56,663 bases of DNA from Clostridium puniceum (GTDB taxonomy: Bacteria > Bacillota > Clostridia > Clostridiales > Clostridiaceae), in the NCBI RefSeq assembly GCF_002006345.1, contig NZ_LZZM01000175.1, positions 1-56,663 on the forward strand. The letters run 5' to 3'. The notes beneath the pieces are model-generated. The model searched no databases and was not told the origin of the DNA. It was given only the letters and a program-made list of their open reading frames with translations. Each line of letters starts with the position of its first letter. Position 1 is the stretch's first letter. A program made the translations under genes and the position numbers. Positions 14,257-22,224 of the stretch are shown in pieces.

Positions 14257-15900
14257 TTATTTTCTATTCTCCGGTCTTCCACCTCCACTCATTTGACCTA
14301 AGGCTGATAAATTAAGCGTGGTCGTGATATTTCCATAAGTTGTTGATGGTTGTTCTCCACTTAGTTGAGCTAAAACACTCTTTGTTCTATCTTCTCCAAA
14401 TGTTTTCATTTCAGAAATTGCTGATTGATATTCTTCATATGTACAGAAAGCTGTTTGATCCTCCTTAACATAATCTCCAATAAGATTATCTATTTTATTT
14501 ACTAAATCAGAATAATGTCCATTTCCAAAATATTTATTTGATATTTTCTCTAAGTAACTATTATAAAGTTCTTTATATTCATCTACTTCCAAAAGTTTTC
14601 CTATTAATGGTACAGATTCTAAACTACCTGTTACAGGATTATCTATTGGAAAGTTTATAGCCTTTGAAGCATCGCTTATTCCATGTCCCGAGAATGAAGC
14701 ATTCAAATCCCAAGGCAGTATTTGACACTTACCATTATTTTCATATAGATAGTAATTATGATACATTCCACCTGAGTAACTGTCTAAATTAACTAAAAAT
14801 GTGTTTACTGAAAAATATTTTAGAATTTCTTCAACATCCAATACTTCTTCTAAATTCGTTCCATCATTAAGGTTTTTATACATATTTATTACCTTTTTAA
14901 AATCTTCATCTGTAGTCCTTTTGAACTCAGCACTGTCTCTTACTGTTGAATAACTGCTAACTTCATCATCTTTATATACGAAATCAGCACCATTATTTTG
15001 TTTTCCACCACCTGGTTGTCCTGCACCACCTTTTGCCGTTTTATTATGTTTGGCCTCTCCTTGAGCAGTTTCTGTAGTATTCTGAACTTCATTTCTATTT
15101 TCTGCTGTTTGATTTTGTGTTATAGTTTCATCTGACTCTGATTGAGTCACTTTTTGATTTGTCTGTGGAACATCACCTTTTGGTAGTACAGCATTTCCAT
15201 TCCTATTGGGCGGACCTCCTGCTGGCATATCACTCTTTCCATTTGGAGGATTTCCACCACCAACTCCACCGCCTATTTCCATAGTTTCTGGTTTATAAAG
15301 ATTTCCTTCTGATGTTCCAAAATTCTTTTCTAAGAATCTTTCATCTAAAACTTCAATTGCTAAATACAATCCCCATTCTTCATTATTGACCTTTATATTG
15401 CTATATGACATTTCTGGTGTTGAAACACCTAAAAAGTCATATAAATCATAACTAATATACTCTTTCATATAAGTATTGTCTTGAAATATATTATTAAGTA
15501 CTATACTTTCTATTCCATTATATGTTTGTCCATCAACATATTTATCAAATTTTATTTTAAAGCTATATCTATCAGTAGTATCATCTGATGCTACCTGTGA
15601 AAGACTTGTATTTCCTTTAGGTCTAATTCCCACGTTATTAAATGTTTCACCATTTATTGTTATATTACAACTACGGAACTCTTCTTCTGTTGCATTGTCT
15701 AATAACCATTGCCAATCTCTATCCTCTATGTCAATGCTAATTTCTGTTATAGATTCTTTATCTAAAACGGTACTAACTGTTTTTTCTGTTGTCTCATTTG
15801 TATCTTTACCTTTATTATAATAGACTAATGATACTCCAAATATTAATAATAATAAAATAGCTATTATCGGAATGTACCCTTTGTGCTTTTCCTTAATCAT
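14257..15900 (-). CDS. CotH-kinase family protein, membrane-anchored
   Basis: 547 residues. One N-terminal hydrophobic segment (about 10-28) without an obvious cleavage site suggests an external anchored protein. The CotH fold follows: ITEISIDIEDRDWQWLLDNA, IRPKGNTSLSQ (glycine-rich loop), FKIKFDKYVDGQTYNG, LYLAIEVLDERF and, after an insert, YYLYENNGKCQILPWDLNAS, which holds the metal-binding Asp/Asn of CotH protein kinases. The insert (about 205-300) is rich in Gly, Pro, Asn, Thr and Gln. Such proteins phosphorylate spore-coat or extracellular proteins, or serve as surface proteins. No VTC-domain or DUF4956 partner, often seen with CotH in clostridia, is present here. Confidence 0.88.
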   Translation of the reverse strand: MIKEKHKGYIPIIAILLLLIFGVSLVYYNKGKDTNETTEKTVSTVLDKESITEISIDIEDRDWQWLLDNATEEEFRSCNITINGETFNNVGIRPKGNTSLSQVASDDTTDRYSFKIKFDKYVDGQTYNGIESIVLNNIFQDNTYMKEYISYDLYDFLGVSTPEMSYSNIKVNNEEWGLYLAIEVLDERFLEKNFGTSEGNLYKPETMEIGGGVGGGNPPNGKSDMPAGGPPNRNGNAVLPKGDVPQTNQKVTQSESDETITQNQTAENRNEVQNTTETAQGEAKHNKTAKGGAGQPGGGKQNNGADFVYKDDEVSSYSTVRDSAEFKRTTDEDFKKVINMYKNLNDGTNLEEVLDVEEILKYFSVNTFLVNLDSYSGGMYHNYYLYENNGKCQILPWDLNASFSGHGISDASKAINFPIDNPVTGSLESVPLIGKLLEVDEYKELYNSYLEKISNKYFGNGHYSDLVNKIDNLIGDYVKEDQTAFCTYEEYQSAISEMKTFGEDRTKSVLAQLSGEQPSTTYGNITTTLNLSALGQMSGGGRPENRK

Positions 15901-16194
15901 ACATTACCTCCTATGACATATAATTTCCATTGTAGCTTACTAATATTATATTCAATAATTATTTTAATTTACAAAATTGACTTATAAACTTTGTATAACA
16001 TTTATTTTAAACAACTATCCTTAACATTAGCTTAATAATTGATTATCTTTTTAGCTTAAATAAAAAAATATAAGATTTTACCCATATTTATTAAGTGCAA
16101 AAGCTTATATTTATCAATATATTTTTCATCATTATTATATATAAATTCTTATATTTACAGGATTTATCGTAAGAATTCTTCTTAAAACAACAAA
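15901..16194. other. AT-rich upstream region of cotH
   Basis: About 300 bp upstream of the CotH gene. It must hold the promoter, but I could not choose a convincing one among many AT-rich hexamers. No repeat or dyad of note. Confidence 0.3.
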
Positions 16195-16375
16195 AAAGGA
16201 GAACCGCTTCCATCTGGATTTGGTTTTCCTCTATTACTTATATACATTATTAACTTATTATTTATATTAAGCTTTATTGATTCAATCTCCCTAGTTTTGC
16301 TTATAGTTATTTTGGGGATTAGCATATTCAACAGTTTCTTTTGTTGATCCCTTGAAGTATAGCTTAATATCCATA
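16195..16375 (-). pseudogene. Large serine recombinase, C-terminal remnant (copy 2)
   Basis: On the minus strand SRDQQKKLLNMLIPKITISK, TREIESIKLNINNKLIMYIS, NRGKPNPDGSG without stop in this part. It is homologous to copy 1 (13160-13435), with long identical DNA runs such as CCCTAGTTTTGCTTATAGTT, and lies in the same orientation. The two copies bracket the toxin module and CotH as direct repeats. There is no catalytic domain, so it is a relic. Confidence 0.55.
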
Positions 16376-16562
16376 GTATAATTCTTTAATTTTACATACT
16401 ATCCTTTATTTATGATACAGTTCATCCTTCATTATCATAAAACTTTTTAAACTTTTTAATTGATGGCTAATCCAAATTTGCTTAAGCATTTAAAATAATA
16501 TTATGTAGGCTATTTTTTTAGAATATTAAATGCATATATATACTTACAATTCGCGACTTTTG

Positions 16563-19199
16563 CTAAAAATATCCTTCTTCTATATCTAAATATGCGTTTT
16601 TCATATTATTAAGCTGCCTCTGAAATTCATCAAGCTTAATTTTTAAATTATCAATTTCTATATCTTTATTTTTTATCTTTTCTTTTTCTTTATCTACTAA
16701 TTCCTTAACTTCTTGAATTTTTTTCTTTCGCTTTGCAAAAACTTCATAATCTTTCTTAAAATATACTTTTTCTTTTGCTTCTTCAATTAAAGATTTTTCT
16801 AATTCCATCATGTTAGCTTCATTGATTAATTTACTTGCTTGATCCATCCAAACTTCTGGAGATAGCATGCGCTTAAAGACTCCCAATTTATTTTTTGCCT
16901 CATTAAGGTGGTTTTCAGCTACTTCTTTCTTAATCCGCATTTTTTCATATTCCATATATGATTGCAAAAGAATTCTTTTCTCAGAGTTCATTACAATCTG
17001 CTTGAATTCTTCTTTATAATCATCATAATTTTCACAAGCCGCATCATGAGACTTTAATAAGTCTTTACAATTATTTTCCAATTGTTTTTTTTCTTTTATT
17101 AATACCTCTAATTCATTTTCCTTATCTTCCTTTTGAATGAAAATATCATTATATATTTGCTGCTTATGCTTCCACAAATCAACTAAAGCATTGTAAATTT
17201 CTAAATCCTCCTCATAGTCCTCTGAGCTTACTTTAACACTTACTATTGCACTTACTAACAGAGGCAGAAGTTCTTCTTGCTGTTTGTGATTAAGTAATGT
17301 TGCTCCACTAGATAAGAATGAGAAAATTATATAATGTTCATTTGAGAAATCTTCTCTTAAAATGTCCTCCCCATGAATTTTTAATGTTGGCTTTTGAATT
17401 ATTAATTTTTCGATTTCAAATATGATACTAGCTATTTCCCTATAATGATTAATTGTTCCTAAGTCTACCATTATAGATAAAAAATCAAATACATGTGCTT
17501 TTATAGACGACTTAAATATTTCTTCTGACATAGTATCTAAATTAAATTTATCATAATGTATTTTTCCCTTTTCCATGTTTTCTGGTCTTTGCTTTGCCTG
17601 TATAATATTATCATAAATTTTATCCGTAATTTCATCATTTATTTGTAAATTACCACCCGTATTTTTTAAATGCAAGATTATCTTTTCCAAGTAATATGCA
17701 TTTATTGCATCTAATTTATTTAGTCTCCCCTTAAAGTCCTTTTTATTCATTAGAATTTCATAAGCTTTATCTACAATACTATCTAAAACATGTATAACTT
17801 CTTTTCTGTTATGTATATTTCCTAAAGAAACCTTAGATAGTTTTATTAATTTATAATACAGTATTAATTTAATTTCATAATCACTTATGTTTTTTAGCTC
17901 ATTAAAGTTTTTATTTATTGCCTCTAAAAATCTATCCTCACCAGACTTCAATATTAAATCTTTTGGTTTGCTTATTAGACTTGACATATTATTGCTTATA
18001 GTATAAATAATCCTAAGCTCTCTGCTTTGTAATTTTAAAAATCCACTATAAAAAAGTTTATATTTAAGTTCTCTATTAAGCTTTTCATTTAACAGCTCTT
18101 TAAAATTTCTAACTTTTCTTTTAGCATCTCCTATATTTTTTGTATAACTCATAATATTTTCATTGAATATTCTATCTTCAAAGCTAATTTTCATTGTAAG
18201 ATTACTAATTTTACCTTCTAATATTTTATTTAGCTTTTTGTCATATGAAAATTCTATAGTTTCCAAACAATCTTGATATTTAATTGATAACTTTATTAAG
18301 TTTTCATATATGTGTCTAACTGTTTTTAATTCATCCTCAAGCGATTGTTCTATTTTCTTTACATTTTCATCTTGCTCTTCTAATTCTTTAACTAAGGCTT
18401 TTAATTCCTGAGTTTGTATCTCTGCTTTGACAAGCCTACTTTCTGTATTAAAAATCAATTCTTGAATTTCTATACAGCTTTCCTCCAACTGTTCAAATTT
18501 CTTTATATATATGTTATAATCTTTTTCCACCTCAACTACTTTATTTTTTTGTTCTTCAAATTTTTGACCTAATAATAGCTGTATGGATTCTAACTCTGCT
18601 TTTTCTTCTTTTATTACTATTATGGTTTCATTTATTTCTCTTATATTATCCCATTTGTCCCCTAATCCAATAATCTTCTGCCTTAAATTATTTATCTGCT
18701 TATCCTTTAATAAAATTTCCTCGTTTATTTTATTAAGTTCCTTTTCTTGATACTCAATAGTACTTGGAGCTCTAAAACTTAGATCTTCAATTGATAATTT
18801 TTTTTCAGGCTCTATATTTTTTAAATACCAGCATAGAATATCATGGATAGTCTCCAAAATCTCTATAGGATGTTTAGAAATTTTTTTATTCTTATTATGA
18901 TAACAAGCATGTTCATAACCATTAACTAATACAAGCTCAATACTATCATGAATTTCATCTGGCAGAAAAAAGCTAGAGCTTAATTTAATATTATTAAGCA
19001 ATTCCCACACAGCTACATCACTTTCTATACTATATTTTTCTCCTATATTCTTTAAAATCCCCTCTACTACTTTCCTAACAATCATTTTTGTAATTTTAGG
19101 ACAATATTCGCATATATATTCTGCTTTCACTAGCTCATCATAATATCTTTCTATACTCGTCGTTTTTAAATATACGAAATTACTTTCATTATACTCCAC
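16563..19199 (-). CDS. Long coiled-coil protein with DUF4145-like N-terminus
   Basis: 878 residues. Residues about 10-130 (YYDELVKAEYICEYCPKITK, IVRKVVEGILKNIGEKY, then LLNNIKLSSSFFLPDEIHDS and a final EILETIHDILCWYL) resemble DUF4145, a helical domain often found in restriction and other defence-linked proteins. Residues 150-320 and 690-870 are long Glu/Lys-rich heptad stretches, coiled coils that flank a helical middle. No signal peptide, membrane segment, Walker motif or nuclease motif is visible. The gene stands alone between cyclo-ligase and CotH. Function unknown; a structural or scaffold role is likely, and defence is only a possibility. Confidence 0.6.
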   Translation of the reverse strand: MEYNESNFVYLKTTSIERYYDELVKAEYICEYCPKITKMIVRKVVEGILKNIGEKYSIESDVAVWELLNNIKLSSSFFLPDEIHDSIELVLVNGYEHACYHNKNKKISKHPIEILETIHDILCWYLKNIEPEKKLSIEDLSFRAPSTIEYQEKELNKINEEILLKDKQINNLRQKIIGLGDKWDNIREINETIIVIKEEKAELESIQLLLGQKFEEQKNKVVEVEKDYNIYIKKFEQLEESCIEIQELIFNTESRLVKAEIQTQELKALVKELEEQDENVKKIEQSLEDELKTVRHIYENLIKLSIKYQDCLETIEFSYDKKLNKILEGKISNLTMKISFEDRIFNENIMSYTKNIGDAKRKVRNFKELLNEKLNRELKYKLFYSGFLKLQSRELRIIYTISNNMSSLISKPKDLILKSGEDRFLEAINKNFNELKNISDYEIKLILYYKLIKLSKVSLGNIHNRKEVIHVLDSIVDKAYEILMNKKDFKGRLNKLDAINAYYLEKIILHLKNTGGNLQINDEITDKIYDNIIQAKQRPENMEKGKIHYDKFNLDTMSEEIFKSSIKAHVFDFLSIMVDLGTINHYREIASIIFEIEKLIIQKPTLKIHGEDILREDFSNEHYIIFSFLSSGATLLNHKQQEELLPLLVSAIVSVKVSSEDYEEDLEIYNALVDLWKHKQQIYNDIFIQKEDKENELEVLIKEKKQLENNCKDLLKSHDAACENYDDYKEEFKQIVMNSEKRILLQSYMEYEKMRIKKEVAENHLNEAKNKLGVFKRMLSPEVWMDQASKLINEANMMELEKSLIEEAKEKVYFKKDYEVFAKRKKKIQEVKELVDKEKEKIKNKDIEIDNLKIKLDEFQRQLNNMKNAYLDIEEGYF

Positions 19200-19441
19200 A
19201 AATTCTCCCCCCTAATACCTATAACTTATATATTGCAATTTAAGTTTTACATTATTAATAATTAAATTTTAAAAAATCCTAAATAGAAAAGTGATGCTCC
19301 AAAAGCAAGCATTGAAATTTTACATTTTGTTCTTCTAACTTTTACATAGTGAATTTTATATTTGGTCTGCAAAACTTTCTCTTTGAGCCTTATCTTTAAC
19401 TATTAATTATGAATTATTAACTGCAACACATATTATATGTT

Positions 19442-20026
19442 TTAGCCTATAAATTCATTTTCGGTTATAATATAATCTACAGGTACATCTCTCGCATTCA
19501 TTGGCACCTTATCTAGCATTTGAAGCTCGTAAGCCAATGCTAATTTTACAATCCTACTTATGTTTTCTTTATTAATTTTCTTAAAATACCTATCATAAAA
19601 ACCAGCTCCATAGCCCATTCTTCCACCATTTCTATCAAAAGCAACTCCTGGAACCACAATTAAATCAAGTTCATTCGGATCAATATGTTTTTCCTTTATT
19701 GATGGTTCTAGAATACCATACTTGCTTTCTATAAGATTATCCAAACCTATAATCTCTACTGCATCCATGTGTCTAGTTTCAAATTCTGTCCTTGGAACAT
19801 AAATTTTCTTCTTATCTTTTAGTGCTTTATTTATTATTTCTTTAGTATTTATTTCTGAAGCATAAGATATATAAATAAAAATCTTTTCAGCTTCTTTATA
19901 ATATTTACTTTCATAAAATTGATCTAATATCTTTTTATCCATTTCTTCTTTTTTAATTAAATCTATATTATTACGTTTTTCCAATATTTCTTTTCTTAAT
20001 ATTTTTTTATGATTAAAGATTGCCAT
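19442..20026 (-). CDS. 5-formyltetrahydrofolate cyclo-ligase
   Basis: 194 residues, normal length. The enzyme closes 5-formyl-THF to 5,10-methenyl-THF with ATP in one-carbon metabolism. The start HKKILRKEILEKRNNI, the segment IYISYASEINTKEI, and the signature GGRMGYGAGFYDRYF near residue 135 that forms the ATP/phosphate site are all in place. Start ATG at 20026 after an AGGAGC site. A housekeeping gene with no operon partner here. Confidence 0.95.
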   Translation of the reverse strand: MAIFNHKKILRKEILEKRNNIDLIKKEEMDKKILDQFYESKYYKEAEKIFIYISYASEINTKEIINKALKDKKKIYVPRTEFETRHMDAVEIIGLDNLIESKYGILEPSIKEKHIDPNELDLIVVPGVAFDRNGGRMGYGAGFYDRYFKKINKENISRIVKLALAYELQMLDKVPMNARDVPVDYIITENEFIG

Positions 20027-20361
20027 AATATCAGCTCCTATAGTTATATTTCGTACTTAATTTAAGTTTCAGTAACTTTTTAATCACAAATATATTATTT
20101 ACAAAACAAAATGTTTTGATAAATATATTGTAACATAATTTATTTTACGTTTATGCCTCATATTGCAAGTTTCTCAAGAATATTATTATAAGGAAACTCG
20201 ACCTTTTCACTTATTCTTTAATTTAAATTTTCACCAATATTAAGATATTATAAAGAAACTCACATTAAACATCGAGTAAGTTAGAACATAAACATGCAAC
20301 ATTTTTATATCGTTAAGGATTTCGCATCCAAATTTTTAACTTCTAGAATTAGTTTCTTTAC

Positions 20362-20390
20362 TTGATTAACCATATATCTTTTACTATAAT
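20362..20390 (+). promoter_or_regulatory. Sigma-A promoter of hutD-like gene
   Basis: TTGATT (20362-20367), 17-bp spacer, TATAAT (20385-20390), about 40 bp before the start codon. A clean housekeeping-type promoter; no operator dyad seen. Confidence 0.7.
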
Positions 20391-20430
20391 GAACAAGAAG
20401 CATGTTAATATTTAGAAGGAGTGTTAATTT

Positions 20431-21048
20431 ATGAACTATAATGTTGAATTAATAAGAGAAGAAAATTATAAACCAACATTTTGGTCTGGAGGCATGGCTA
20501 CAGAATTAATAACCTATCCGCAAAATTCTGATTATGCAAATAGAAATTTTTTATGGAGACTTGGAGTTGCTAAGATTGATATATTAGAATCTACCTTTAG
20601 TACTCTGCCAAAGGTATCACGAAAATTTATGGTTATTGAAGGCCAAATCACCCTTGATCATGAAAATAAATATAAAAAATCACTTAACTCCTTTGAACAA
20701 GATAGTTTTATTGGTGATTGGAACACAAAAACTTATGGCAAAGCTTCTGTATTTAATTTAATGACGAGAGAAAATTACCAAGGGGATTTAATTCATTTAA
20801 ATATTCCACCTAAAAAGCATCTTAACTTTGAATATAAGACTCAATTAAATAAAGACTTAATAGCAATTTGCTTTTATACTGTAGAAGGCACCTTTAAAAC
20901 TACTCTAAATAATAAACAATTTAAAGTTAATACTAAGGGTTTATTAAAAGTTGATTATTTAAAATCTAGTTTTTCACATGAGTTTGTGTTAAATAATGAT
21001 TCATCAAATATTACTAATATAGTGGTAAGTGTAATTTACTGTTCCTAA
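20431..21048 (+). CDS. HutD/Ves family protein
   Basis: 205 residues of a cupin-like bicupin fold. The openings YKPTFWSGGMATELITYPQ, then LWRLGVAKIDILESTFSTLP and the central FMVIEGQITLDHE are the HutD/Ves signatures. HutD is associated with histidine utilisation and may be a metabolite-binding governor. No hut genes lie here, so the role in this organism is open. AGAAGGAG precedes the ATG; its own promoter is 40 bp upstream and a strong terminator follows at 21222-21254. Confidence 0.88.
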   Translation: MNYNVELIREENYKPTFWSGGMATELITYPQNSDYANRNFLWRLGVAKIDILESTFSTLPKVSRKFMVIEGQITLDHENKYKKSLNSFEQDSFIGDWNTKTYGKASVFNLMTRENYQGDLIHLNIPPKKHLNFEYKTQLNKDLIAICFYTVEGTFKTTLNNKQFKVNTKGLLKVDYLKSSFSHEFVLNNDSSNITNIVVSVIYCS

Positions 21049-21221
21049 TTATGCTTCATTAAATGAGAATTTCTATATTTCTAAAATAAAACTTTATATT
21101 CCATTTATAGCTTCTTAATTTTTCTTTTTAGAATGATAATTATAAAAAACTATTATTATAATTGTATATATTTAATATAAAACCCAAAAATTAAGATAAT
21201 ATTTCAATCTACTAAGAATAC

Positions 21222-21254
21222 AAAAACAAGAACAATTAATTATTCTTGTTTTTT
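21222..21254. terminator. Terminator after hutD-like gene
   Basis: Perfect 11-bp stem AAAAACAAGAA with TTCTTGTTTTT around a 10-nt loop, followed by further T. It ends the plus-strand gene; the remaining 215 bp to 21470 show nothing else. Confidence 0.8.
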
Positions 21255-21470
21255 ATTCCCTTTGTGAACACTGGCGTATGGCGATCCTCTAGTTATCAAT
21301 GGCTGTTTTAAAACAGTGTAAACACGTAATTTAACTAATTCCTAAAACACTATAAAACATTGTTTAAGAGAGTTATTTCCAGAAATTTTTTTTCATTTCA
21401 ATTCTTTAAAAATAATATTAAACATTATCCTTTAAATATATTCTCAGAAATTTTTAGCTAACCCTTGTAA

Positions 21471-21911
21471 CTATAAATTAAAATTATTAACTTTTATCTC
21501 ATTTCTCTTAAAAGCCACCTCTTTTTTTATTTCATAACTTTCTTCATCTATAGTAATCCTATAAATGTTCGGGCAGCCCTCTTCCCTCCACTTTCTCATG
21601 TATTTTGCTGTAGCCTCTGTATCTGTATAGTAGTTTTGATCATAATAATCGGAAAACTCCAAGTAAGATAATAGACTCTTTTTATCTAATTTTAAATTTT
21701 CTTTGTCTACATTATTACATATAGGAATAAAAAATCTTAAAGGTACTTCGTAATCATATCTTGATTTTTCTTTGAGAATTTTTGCTTCCATAAGTGCTCT
21801 CCTAAACAATACATTTTCTTTATCTTCGTCATCAATTTTTAATTCAAATATTATTTTTCCACTTTTATTTTTTTTTAATTTTACTTTAATCATTTGCTCA
21901 CCATCAGTCAT
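21471..21911 (-). CDS. Hypothetical protein
   Basis: Up to 146 residues; the in-frame MIKVKLKKNKSGKIIFELKI at 21893 may be the real start. The protein is soluble and charged, with an early beta-rich segment (KSGKIIFELKIDDEDKE) and a later FSDYYDQNYYTDTEATAKYM and KWREEGCPNIYRITID. I recognise similar clostridial hypothetical proteins but no function. It stands alone 314 bp downstream of nothing on its own strand. No membrane or signal segment. Confidence 0.6.
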   Translation of the reverse strand: MTDGEQMIKVKLKKNKSGKIIFELKIDDEDKENVLFRRALMEAKILKEKSRYDYEVPLRFFIPICNNVDKENLKLDKKSLLSYLEFSDYYDQNYYTDTEATAKYMRKWREEGCPNIYRITIDEESYEIKKEVAFKRNEIKVNNFNL

Positions 21912-22157
21912 AATTTAAATTCTACATTAAAACATTATCTAAAAGTTTTTAGGTAAATATTTTAATAATCTAATTTCAATTGAATTTAAGCTAACTTTAC
22001 TATTATTTTATAAAAGTATCAATATTTTTGTACAAATATTCCTGTCTTTATGTAAACTTCGTTAATTTTATAAAAATTTCTTTAAAATTAGTTAAATAAT
22101 TTTCATTAGTGCAAAATTATATTACTGAGATTTTATCACATATGTGGGTAAAAATAT
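21912..22157. other. AT-rich intergenic region
   Basis: Together with the adjacent terminator this is a gap of about 310 bp between the hypothetical gene and the mannanase gene end. It should contain the hypothetical gene's promoter; I see no other feature. Confidence 0.3.
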
Positions 22158-22184
22158 AGACTGCTGAAACTTTATCAGCAGTCT
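22158..22184. terminator. Terminator of the mannanase gene
   Basis: Perfect 10-bp stem AGACTGCTGA with TCAGCAGTCT around seven bases, followed on the minus strand by ATATTTTT. It lies 40 bp after the mannanase stop codon. Confidence 0.8.
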
Positions 22185-22224
22185 GATTGATATTTTCTAG
22201 AATATATCTTACAAATTCAGTATA

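Noticed and set aside
19255..19405. Minus-strand open frame ending in SMLAFGASLFYLGFLKFNY
   Set aside because: Coherent-looking but no start codon with a ribosome site; at most the tail of a lost membrane protein.
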